The position numbers and the translations under genes are program-made. Below the pieces are notes generated by a model. The model saw only the letters and a list, made by a program, of their open reading frames with translations. It did no database searches and was not told the DNA's origin. A stretch of DNA of 64,000 bases from Rhabditoides inermis (taxonomy: Eukaryota; Nematoda; Chromadorea; Rhabditida; Rhabditidae), in NCBI GenBank assembly GCA_963966185.1, contig CAWZYM010000209.1, positions 512,001-576,000 of the forward strand, written 5' to 3'. Position 1 is the stretch's first letter. Every line of letters begins with the position of its first letter. Below are positions 25,179-36,121 of the stretch, piece by piece.

Positions 25179-27725
25179 GGGGGGAGGAATATGGTGCTGC
25201 TGCGAATCCCACTGACTGTCATCCCTGTCATGACAGTGGACTGCCACACTATTTTTGTACAACAAAATTCTTTTTCTGTTTGGGTGAAGGCTGGGAGGTG
25301 GGCAGGTGGGTGGAAGGTGGTGAAGTAGGGTTGTTGCATTTAAAAAAACGTGAAAAGAGGTGCTTCTGCTGCTCTTTCAATATTTGTTCTGTGGCGGGGC
25401 TATGGTGATGGGTGTTCAGTGTCTAGCTACAAGGTAGTGTGTGAATATTTGAAGAGTTAGTTATTTTTTATTAACATTTATCATCGACCAACAGACGGAG
25501 TGGATTGTTGTGGATGCATGCATGTGTTTAATTATTTACGCCTGAAACGCATCTTTAACGGTTTTTTGTTGATGATTGAGCTGTCCGAAGGAGCTGGGTG
25601 ATTTTCGCAATACTGGTTGTTGTGGTTGGATCAGACGGGAATCTACCCGGCGAACTCTAGGGTTGAAAATAATTAATAATTTATACGGTTTTTAAAAACA
25701 CGTGAAATACAATAATGTAAAGAGAGATATGGTTAAAGTGGAGATCAGTCGTACCACTCCCAACCCAAATGCCCATAAAAACTAAAACATCAAAAATGCG
25801 AAACTCGCTCTCAGAACACTTCTTGCCTTCGGAATACTCCCGAATACCCGCGAACACTCTGGGGAAACACAACACCAATTGATTCCAAAGAAATTGACAG
25901 CACATACAGACATGTATATATATATTTCACTATTCAATAATCGATAGTTTTTCAGGCCCAGTGGGTCGCATCAGCGGACTGGGCGGACGGCAGGACGAGT
26001 ACCACAAGTACGACGTGGTGGGTGCGGGGGCGGGTATTGATTGATTTATTGGTTATTGATTATCTGGAATTTAACGAAATGTTTGACTTGTTGGTGAGTA
26101 TAGGTGTAGCTAAGCATGGCATGCGCATGATGACTGGATTGATTGGTTATGGATTATCGTTGGCGTCAGGCGTCTTGATTTTCGTTGATGACCTTTTGAG
26201 TTGACAGGATGTTTGATTTGTTGGTGGGTATAGCTATAATCGTGGAGGGATTGATGGATGTGTTGCTGTGTTGCAGGTGGACTCTGTGGCCGTAGCTGCT
26301 CCTGCGTCGGCCGCGCACTACTCGCGGACTGCAGAGAGGGAGGAGCGCGAGTCACCAGCCAGGGACGGGTTCGTACACTTCAAGGTTGGTTCAGGGGGGG
26401 GGGGGTTCTAGTGGGAGTGGGAGGTATCCGGGGATGGGACTGTAGTGGACGGTGGGAGGAGAGGGGGGGGGGAGGGGCTTGTGATCTGACTTGGGTTTCC
26501 GGTTTCGGTTAGTGGGATGTTTCCGGTGATGTAACGGTGTCAGTGGGTTTGAAGGATTGTTGAACTGAAACGGGGTTGTGATCTCTCCTCTCTGTCTCCA
26601 TCTCTATTCCTCTCGCGTCACCCCTCTCCTTCTTCCTGCCCTCTCTCTCTTCTTCATCTTTTGATATAAATTGATTTGTAAATCAGTGCTGACGTTGTTG
26701 TATAATTATATATTATGTATATTGTGTAATTTGTATAATGTATATGTATAATTACGTGTTATTTATAATTTGCTTGAGCAGATGACTCGCGAGGAGGTGG
26801 AGCTGGTGAAGGAGAGACGACGCGTCATCGGCGGAGACGACTACTACGACGAGTTCTTCTCCGGAGGAGTGCGAGCCGGCAAGGGTACGGTAGATGGTAC
26901 TTGGGTACGGTATGCGCGAGTGGATGAGGGTACGGTAGACGGGTTACGGTATGCGGGTAGTGAATGAGGGTACGGTTACGGTAGTTGGATTACGGTATGC
27001 GGGGAGTGGATGAGGGTACGGTAGTTGGGTTACGGTATGTGCGAGTGGATGAGGGCTACGGTGGTTGGATAACGGTATGCGCGAGTGGATGAGGGTACGA
27101 TACTTGGGTTACGGTATGCGCGAGTGGACAAGGGTACGGTAGTTGGATTATGGTATGCGCGAGTGGATGAGGGCTACGGTGGTTGGATTACGGTATGCGC
27201 GAGTGGATGAGGGTACGGTAGTTGGTTTACGGTATGTGTGAGTGGATGAGGGCTACGATTGTTGGGTTAAGGTATGCGCGAGTGGATGAGGGTACGGTAG
27301 TTGGTTTACGGTATGCGCGAGTGGACAAGGGTACGGTGGTTGGATTATGGTATGTGCGAGCGGATGAGGGCTACGATTGTTAGGTTAAGGTATGCGCGAG
27401 TGGATGAGGGTACGGTAGTTGGTTTACGGTATGCGCGAGTTCATGAGGGCTACTGTTGTTAGGTTAAGGTATCCGGTTAGAACAGGATGAGGAAACGAGG
27501 GACCAGGGTTTTGTGATAGTCATTGATGTGTTGACATCATCGTGACATTGCTGGAGCGTTGGCGGTCAGTTGATTTTAATAGTTTCTCACCGTGTTGAGT
27601 ACTTAACATGGGCATCATAGGAAACATAACAGAGCCTACGGTAGGATAGTACAATGTACTATCAATTTTTTTCAGTCGCCGCGCTGAGCTGTCTTCTGGT
27701 TCTCGCTCTCGCCTGGTGGCTTTGA
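21766..27725 (+). CDS. Ephrin (EFN/VAB-2 family), GPI-anchored type
   Basis: Exons: 21766-21887, 22657-22753, 23088-23171, 23513-23591, 23931-24004, 24301-24397, 25956-26017, 26277-26384, 26782-26884, 27676-27725; 291 residues, all phases consistent. There is a signal peptide (SRLVFIWLAVSVVVSYSVSA). The ephrin receptor-binding domain follows: IDWAPDNPMF, LHLICQE, AKECSTA, GTCKG, RITIRSV and FSPGHDYYFISTSSG, then GGMCAEGVRL. The four family cysteines sit in LICQ, KECS, GTCK and GMCA. Next comes a Pro/Ser/Thr-rich linker (PPSAIPPSTSTRVTTTTTTR) and a charged stretch. The protein ends in a small-residue site (FSGGVRAGK) and the hydrophobic tail VAALSCLLVLALAWWL with no cytoplasmic residues, the layout of a GPI signal. 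Ephrins are membrane ligands of Eph receptors in cell sorting and axon guidance. The acceptor at 23931 was preferred over 23916 because it restores YYFISTSSG. An AATAAA at 28146-28151 could be the poly(A) signal. Confidence 0.9.
23604..23643. repeat. (GATT)n microsatellite in an ephrin intron
   Basis: About ten GATT/TTGA units begin just after the exon-4 donor. Confidence 0.85.
24510..25062 (-). mobile_element. SINE-like retroposon, copy B with internal duplication
   Basis: Inverse copy of the 20701-21101 element within ephrin intron 6. Its tail is (CAATCAAT)n at 24498-24524 and its head lies at the GC-rich CGACCGCACGCCGCGGGG near 25040. An inner segment with GACAGGTAGGCTGACGAGGT is present twice (about 24625-24710 and 24785-24875), so the copy is longer than the others. 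Confidence 0.65.
25063..25180. repeat. Polypurine GGGA/GA tract in ephrin intron 6
   Basis: A purine-only run directly after the head of the SINE-like copy B. Ser/Leu-type ORFs read from it are artefacts. Confidence 0.8.
26885..27480 (+). repeat. ~41-bp minisatellite filling the last ephrin intron
   Basis: About 14 degenerate units carry GAGGGTACGGTAG, TTGGRTTACGGTATG and CGCGAGTGGAT. The array starts at the donor itself (G|GTACGGTAG at 26885). Variants include GGCTACGGTGG and GGACAAGGG. There is no spacer diversity of the CRISPR kind. Confidence 0.85.
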
Positions 27726-28235
27726 AATGTTTCTCAACATTGCGCATAGCACACAACAGAGTATATTTATTGTGGCATGATCCCCTGTATTTGACTATAT
27801 TGTACCATTGTGTATCGGGTCTCTCGACCGGTATCCCCTTCGAGGTTGTATCATCATTGTCTATATCGAAATATTCTAATTTTTACGTAGCTCGTACGTC
27901 TCCAACTATCGCATTTTGTAGTTTTATTAGAGAGTTGTGAAAGAGTTGTGTCGTTTGTCATAGAGTTAGATATTTATTCGTTTTTGTGAATGTGTGAGAG
28001 AGATTTTTTTTGTATCGCACCCTTGCATGAGAGATGATTTATTTTGAATGAATAGTTTTGTTTTAAATGAGGGTTTTGATAGTGTTTGGCACTGGGGGTC
28101 ACTCAAAACGATCGATGTGCTGAAAATGTTTATCTAATAAGGCACAATAAACACGGTATAATGATGAAAGCTAGCGCATATACGTTTCAAAGGCGGTTTA
28201 AATAGTTTAAATGTAAGTCCATGGAACAGGCGAGT

Positions 28236-28977
28236 CTACTTCTTGTCATCAGTCTTCTCGTCCTTTTTCTCGTCCTGCGGCGAAAACATGAGGTACTGTA
28301 TCTACAGTATCTCACACCTTCTTGTCATCTGACTTCTCTTCCTTCTTCTCTTCTCCCTCTTTCTCGAATTGAACCGTCACGCGAGCCACTCCCTCAGCCT
28401 TGCTGTCCGGCGTCCATACCTGGGGTACGGTAGGTTACGGTATGGTAGATACCGTATACCTGACGCGCGGGCTTCTTCTCTTCGTCGCTCTTCATGTGGT
28501 AGATGGCGAAAAAGTGGCGCGAGTCAGGCGCATTCTTCGAGGTGAGAGTGATCTAGGGATACGGTAATTACCAATACTGTAGTTTTCCTAGGGTACGGTA
28601 GAGTTACGGTAACTACCTTCACGGCAACGGTCTCGCCGGGTTTGACGTATCCGAGAGGCGGTCGCACGCGGAAGATGTCGTTGTCGGTGCACTTGACCTG
28701 CAAGGGGTACGGTAACTACCGTATGACAGTACAGTAAGTACAGTAACCCCTACCGTACCTTGTACGTCTGCCGGTCGGCGAGTGTGTTGCTGATCTTGAG
28801 TTCGACGAGGTACGGTTCGCTGGGCTTCCACTTGAACGACAACTGCTTCTCCGGATCGAGCTGGGATACGGTAGATCGGGTACGGGTTACGGTAGGATGG
28901 GATTACGGTACCTTCATCTTAAACTCGGGCTCGCCGGGTTTGTTGCCGGGCTGCGGTGGCGGTTTCTTGTCGGTCAT
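28236..28977 (-). CDS. MSP-domain protein with charged C-terminal tail
   Basis: Minus-strand exons: 28977-28912, 28860-28759, 28697-28617, 28552-28460, 28419-28318, 28274-28236; 160 residues, all introns in phase 0. After a Pro/Gly-rich start (KKPPPQPGNKPGEPEFKMK) comes an MSP-type immunoglobulin-like fold: LDPEKQLSFKWKPSEPYLVE, LKISNTLADRQTYK, VKCTDNDIFRVRPPLGYVKP, HFFAIYHM and VARVTVQFEKE. The last 30 residues are a Glu/Lys/Asp-rich tail (EEKKEEKSDDKK, DEKKDEKTDDKK). Single MSP-domain proteins in nematodes include sperm cytoskeletal proteins and small MSP-like proteins of unknown role; the tail makes classical MSP (about 127 residues) unlikely. Four of the five introns carry TACGGTA-type motifs like those of the neighbouring ephrin. 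Confidence 0.88.
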
Positions 28978-30082
28978 TCTGGAAGAAGGTGGGTGGAGAA
29001 GGAAGAGGGGGAGGGGAGAAGGAGAAGGAGAAGAAGAGGAAGGTGGAATATGAAGAGGAGGAGGAGGAGGAGGAGATGAAGGGGTTAAGGAAGAGCAGCC
29101 AGTCCTCACCTTTGCGGGATGCGGTAGTGTGGTGTGTCACCACCTGCCGATCGGTTTTATACAGAAACCAGCCAGTCAAATGTGATCATCAGAGCACAAA
29201 CTGATTTGACTCGCCGGTGTGCGCGCTCATTGTCGTGAAAATTCTGGAATATTCTGGTCTGGGTTCTGGAACGAACGACAAATACAGAGTACAATCAACA
29301 TTCACCTTCCGCGGTCTCTCATAAGTTTTGTTTGAAATAGGGTCGCTCAGAATGAATTATGAATCATATCTGGAAATGTTTTGATGAACCCGGATGTATG
29401 TAGTCCTGTCGACTTTTCAAGCGGTTTTCTGGGAACAAATCTATGGACTCTCTCCCTTTCTAGTTTCTAGGAACGTCAATTAATTGGGGGAATAATCGAA
29501 TGCGGACTACATAGTAACAGATAATTGGTACGAGACGAATTATATGAGTAGAATGAGAATCGAGACGTTTACTGATTTCGCACGTGTAAGTAGTAAGTAC
29601 GTGCAAAATCATATTGGTTGTGAGTTCTTGGGTAAAGACCATACCACGCGCTGGATTCTTTGAAAAGCGACACCAACATGGTTAATTATTCAGGCCTCAT
29701 GCGTCTTTCCGGCATATGCGTGGGCTGTCTCCCTCTCTCTCTTTCTCTCTCTCTCTCCCTCCCTACATTCTGTCTGTCCACAAAACACATACAATTAAGT
29801 GCATTTATTGTAACTGCACAAAGACACTGGGCCCGTATGAAAACGATACATGTACATCGTATTTTTGGTGATAACACGAATTTACCGGTGGCTACAAGTG
29901 AGGGGTAGAATAAGAGACACTAGTGTTCCCTTCGAGTATGTATATGTACTACTGACTGAGTTAGTGAAATATCGAGAGATGGAACAGTCGTGCAAAACAG
30001 CAACACACAAAGAGGTAGACACAAAAAGAGGGGAGGGGAGAGAGAAAGAGAGAGAGAGGGGGGGGGGAGGGAGGAGAGAGAT
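28978..30082. other. Intergenic, GGA-rich then featureless
   Basis: 28985-29095 is polypurine. The rest has no supported gene; a CT run lies at 29732-29762 and a GA tract at 30040-30080, next to the GPCR-2 stop codon. Confidence 0.55.
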
Positions 30083-33000
30083 TCACAAAAGCACGGTGTT
30101 CGCGTACCGCGCCGCCTCTCCTCTATGGTTGACGGAGTGAATGAGAGTGATCTTCGTGGGTGGTCTGCCCTTCTGCAGTCGAGACGACCCAATAGTGCGC
30201 ACTGCGTAGATCACAAAGTTGAAGATGTGCTGCAAGTATGATGATATCGAATTACCAATTACTCAATTGTACTTGTACTGAATTAGACGATTTTACTGAT
30301 TACTTTTTGATTCTGACTACTATTATTTTACTATTCTTCTTCTTTTCCCCGCGGCGTGCGGTCGGGTCTTCATTTTTCCCCGCCGCCGCCAGGCGCATCG
30401 ACAAGAATCCTTCCCAAGACAACCATTGAGCCGGCGGGAAGTAGCTCATGTGGAAGCAGTTCAGGCGCGAGGAGATACTATGTGCAAAGCAAAGGAGTCT
30501 CCGGCGCTGTCCACATCAACAATGGTACTCTAATGGTCTATGGAAAGAATATCGATCAAGTATCGGAGAGTTATCGATCAAGAATCGTCTTCCGCCACTA
30601 ACCTCGTCTGCCCAACTGTCTTTCCCCCGGCGTTAGCCCATAAGATCTTGGCCCACTGTATGCTTCCTATCCTATAATTGTGATTGTGATTGTCATATTC
30701 AGCTATAACGATTCCGGATGAACACTTGAACTTGAACTTGAACTTACTGAACTGCACCTCGTGCCTCGTGCGATTAATACGTATTATTAAAGCAATTTCT
30801 CGTGAAATAGTTTATGTGCAGATGTGCACTTTTGTATTTGATTAATTATGTGCACGAGGTGCGTTTTGCACATGTTTTGTTCATTTTTAGCAACTCATTA
30901 ATGGAAAGTGATGGTATTTCGACTTTCTATCACGTGGCGGCCACATTTCACAGTTTATTATAGTCGGAAATTGAAGTGATGTATCTCCGAGTTGTAGTGT
31001 AGCACTAGGATTTTGTGTTTTCGGAGCGGACAATTTAGGGCGCTGAACTTGATGTTATGTCGTTTCCCACGCGACTGCGATCCCTCCTTTCTATTGCATT
31101 TGTGGATCTGTGTGCACACACAATACCGATAAACTGATTAGCATTTGAGCTACGAAACGCTCCCGAATTTTCGATACAAGGCAAACAACCTTGAACTCCT
31201 GATTGACCTGCTTGAGAACTAGACAACACTTCCGCCTACGTTCTGTAATATAGGGCTAATATTCAAGTTCACTGGCCGATATATCATCGAGCTATAAGTA
31301 GCCCACTTTTTTTTGACAAGAATAACTGTTCAGAGTACAAGAAGAAAACTGATAGGGAGAAAAAGAAAACTAATAGTGGAAACTGATGGGATCGAAGATC
31401 AAAGGTTCAAGGGTCTCAAACCTTCCATAGAACGAGTACGTAGTAGAGAATTGGGAGACGGGTTCGAATGCCGCCAATGTCGAGAAGGGCGGCGATATCG
31501 GGAAGGAGACAGAAGAAGAACGAGACTGCGATAATGTAGCCTGAATTACTATTCGATGGTTGTACGGACTCCATGTGCGTGGTTGATGAAATATTCAAAT
31601 GAGTATGAGAATTGATATCACAGCCGGAAACCACGATGGTTTCCGGCTGTGATATCAATTCTCATTTGAATATCAATTCTTATTTGAATTACTATTGTTA
31701 GTGTTGTTTTTGTTGTTATTATTATTTTGTTAGTTTCCTTGTTTTGTATACGAATAATCGATTGAAAACAAGAACAAATGTTTTTTTGGGTTTTTTTTCC
31801 TCTTCTTCGAAAATTCCATTAAAGCACAGCCATGGGATTAGTGAAAGAAAGGTTTCTTGTTACACCGTGTCTCCGCATATTCATAAGTTATGTGTACCGC
31901 GTCAGTTTTGTTCTTATTAACAAATACTTTTTCTGATTCTGTTCGTCAGTATTGATGACGTCAACAAATACATTCATGCATTTTAGTTTCACGTACTAGC
32001 CTAATACAAGATATCATCTTTTAATATTTGTAATGATGCTCAGTACAAACCAACTTCGAGTATGGCTATAGTGCTAATGAATAATTTGAGTTGAGTAGTT
32101 GACGTGTACTTTTGAGTGGGATATCTAGTTGGTGCGATGACTTTGTGTGTTGTCTCGCTATCGCGGTACCGAATCTAACGTGTTAGGTCATGCATTTGAA
32201 ATGTGTGTTTGCGACACAAAAACATTGACGCTAAAAACTCGTGAGTCATGACAAAAAACGAGACGACGACGAGAAAACAGCCGTATATTTAAAACAAAAT
32301 CCGATTTTCGACAACTCGGTTTTTTTTGCTCACCTGCAGTGTGTGTGGCATGTGTGAGCATTCGGACAGTGGATTCGGAGACATTCTGAAATTTGCATAA
32401 TTAGAAAAGGAGAAGGAAGAACTAAAAAACAATCTTCACACACCTTCAATTGGTGCAATTGATTGAGGATGGGGATGTAAACAAGAATCGAGAGAAACAC
32501 CAAGATTGCCCGAATCGCGTGTAGAAAGACCGTGAATTCTGGTGTGTTCACCTAAATTGTGCCAATCAAAATGTGTTTTGTGTTTTTATGCGATTCTGCA
32601 AGAGAAAACACGTATTACGCTATTCGTTATGCAAACGAGGCTTCCATGAAAACGTAATAAGAACAAACGACATTCACATATGTACGCATCCCCGCAAATC
32701 GTTAGTTTATCGTTAGCAAATCGTTAGGCCCGCAAATCGTTAGTTTATAGTAAATCTAAAAAGTCGCCGCAAAATCCTCTGGTCTTTTTATACGTATGGC
32801 CGGTCATGTGGATTTAAAAACGCTTTTGGACTAGTGACCTCCTAGGGTATCTCTGATATCATTTTGGTCACCATCGGCTTCTGTGACCTAAACAACACTC
32901 CTTCTTAGGCCTTCAGCGATTTCACAAACATTTGAACTGAATTGAACGAAAACGTATGTACGGCGGGGAATTCCAATCATAATGATTGTGTGGTCATATT

Positions 33001-34082
33001 CATCAGTTATAACGGTTCCGTGTGAAAGTAGGGACCACAATGAGAATTTCAGAAGTTTTGATGTGGTATAGCAGTTTGTATAATAATGTAGATCGTTTCA
33101 AGCTGATTTCGAAAATATATAATGTTCATAGGGTTAATCGTTCACATTGCGCTCTAATTCCGCGCGGCGCGCGCGCACCCGAGCGCGCGCTCACACTGGG
33201 AAAGTGCGACAGAGGGCGGCTAGATCAAAGCACTGATGACGTCATTAATAGTAAAATTATGAATATACTCGTTTCTAATAGTAGCACTACGCTTTGTTTG
33301 ATTGTAATCAATCAGTACTCGATGAAATACGTCTCTTATGACACCATTTTTCATTACTTATTTTGGGCAATGGCGGCTAGATCAAAGAAATATGACGTCA
33401 TCATATTACTCTTTATCGATTTTCAATACTTTACGGGGCACGTTTTCCCATAAATCGAATACCGTTGGAATCAGCGCGGAAGGGCGAATCGTTCTACGCT
33501 AATTAGAGCAAGTAACGCGTCCAGTCAGAAAATGTTACATGATTTCGACACAAACTCTACACCTCACGTTGTGGTCCCTAGTGTGAAAGATTGAGAACAT
33601 ACATACGTTGAGTGTGACGCACATGGAATCGACGAGGTGGTTGGATTCGATGGAGAGGAGAGCTCCAGCGATCACTCCCAGGATAGAACCGATCATTGGC
33701 ACTGAAAAGAAGGAAACTGGGAGAGCAGGATATGTCGACATCCTTACGACCATTTAGAATCTAACCGATCATTGACACCGGAAAATGAAGTGTCACTATT
33801 TCACTTTATTTATGACGTTGTGTGTTCTTATAAGTATAAAGTTTAAACAGTTGTAACTTGTAATACTAGTTTTTCTGTCATTATGTACATATGTACTACT
33901 GCCCTCTGCGTATGGAACTATGAAAATTTGGAAATGCAATAGCCCGATTTGTGAACCTGCCTGACCATCTAGATCTCTCATAAGTGAATTCTTCGCGTAC
34001 GTGCCGAGTTCTGTTTGAATTTCCAAATGAACATTTGATTTTGCGCCTTCATAAACGTTTCTTGCAGCTCACTGCAGTTTAC

Positions 34083-34146
<64 letters not shown>

Positions 34147-35082
34147 TGCACGAGTCGCATGAGACATGATGTTGTTTTCGAGAGTTCCTACGTCGGGCGC
34201 TGACTCACCAGACGACTTATGAATGAATACGACGCTTATAGACTACGCTACATAGAACATTCTAGCGCTTCTCTCGTCACAAAGCGACAACATGTATGTT
34301 CTCAATCTTTCAACGCAAAAACTTCTGTAGAACAGTCATTTTTAACATACACAGTTGTTAATGTCTGGAATTCTCTTCCAAGTAACGTGGTCTCTGTTCA
34401 TGAAAAACCCCTATTCCGAAAGAGACTAAATGATTTAATAAACTTCCATAGTAAAAACGGAACGATTTCAACTCTACTTCATATAAATGATCCAACCAGG
34501 TTCTAGGTAATCTTAACTAAAATATGAAGCTGGATTACTCATTCTGTGAGAAGTGGTGGCAAACGGCATAACCTGGTCCGTTTTTTCTCACTCTCTTCTG
34601 TTCCATATCGAGTGGCGAGACTACGCCTTCCCGCATAGATCAAGTTTAAATACTGATCTCTGGAAAGCCGTAGTTGTACCGGGTCGACGGGGGTCTTTTC
34701 AACGTCGACAGGGGCTGCTTACACTCTCCTTTCGTTATGTTGTATTACTCCCTGTGTATACCCCCCACAAGCATTATGAATAAACATATTATTACAACAG
34801 ACGTTTGCATACGCATGCAAGGTTTCAGTATTGAATCATTGCAGTACTAAACTTCTCCAGGATAGTAAACAGACGTGCAGATAAACATTACAGACATCTG
34901 TTCCACTGTTCATTGGCGCGTTTCCATGTTTTGTATGCTTCAAAGTACGTGCGAGCGAGCAAAGAAATGGCGATACAAATTTGATTCGGCGAAACCACTG
35001 AACGGGAAGCTTTTTTTTTGAAGTCGCTTTACGCGCATCATGGAACCGAATTGTGTTTACACGAAGGGGAATACGAACAAGT

Positions 35083-35140
<58 letters not shown>

Positions 35141-36072
35141 AAGAGAGAGAGGGGGGGGGGAGAGAGAGAGAGAGAGGGAGGGAGAGAGGGAAAGAGAGAG
35201 ATAGTAATCATACTTACCTGTTATAATCAACAGCGTGTATCCCTTGCCGAGGTACGAATATTTGACGGGTCGAGAGACCGCCGCTAATCTGAAAGTTAAT
35301 GAAGTATCGATAACTTATATGTAAAATGTAATTAATACGAGTTCATTAGCAATGAATAATGACGCATTTCTCACCTATCTAAAGCATACGTGACAAGAAT
35401 AGCTGCGTCGAATAGCAGATTGAAAGAGGAGAGAAATACGAACGGCAGCTTTGCGCATTGTGAAGACGGAATCAAAACTTCCGCTGAAAAACGTGCATTT
35501 TACCATTTGAACATTAGAAACAGTTCCATCTAGACTCTTCTGGATGTGATAAGTACCTGTTCTCTTAGATAATGCGGATGCCACCATCGCGTCACGTTAT
35601 AATCAGCTTTCCTTGGTTCTTTTCCATTTCCGTCTCGTGGTTTTTGCTTCACTGCTTTTCCATCAAGATGAATGGACGGAACAATGGCCCAGAGACGGCT
35701 CACCGAAAAAAAGCTCCAACCCACGCCGTCTACGCATCAGTGATATTTTCTCTCGTTTGCGTTTCCACAATTTCACGGGCTCACGACGATTAAAAATGGT
35801 GCATGCGATGCGCTCATGCAGCGAAATGAAAGAAACCTCACTATACGAACATCAAGTATCTAACCGACCACTTCTTATTATTCCATAGCCGATAGTAATC
35901 TGTCTGGAATTGGAATGAGCTCATTTCTCTGTCCCTAGAAGACCACTGCGGCACGAGGAAACGAATTCATTAAGAATGGGCCTAGGGGAGGGGGGGGGGG
36001 GGGAGAGGGGTAAATAGCATGCTGCTGTCGAAGGAGCAACACGCAAAAAAGTAATGTTCGTAATGCTGTCTT

Positions 36073-36121
<49 letters not shown>

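Noticed and set aside
26885..27480. CRISPR-like regular repeats
   Set aside because: Units are contiguous ~41-bp minisatellite repeats without unique spacers, in a eukaryotic intron.
31091..31207. Phase-compatible last exon for GPCR 2 (VNQEFKVVCLVSKIRERF...)
   Set aside because: The segment at 30229-30083 (HIFNFVIYAVRT...) matches the last exon of GPCR 1 in sequence, phase and length, so it is the real exon 9.
33022..33453. 143-residue ORF as a gene
   Set aside because: It lies within the TIR-bounded element 33029-33580 and shows no domain or splice context.
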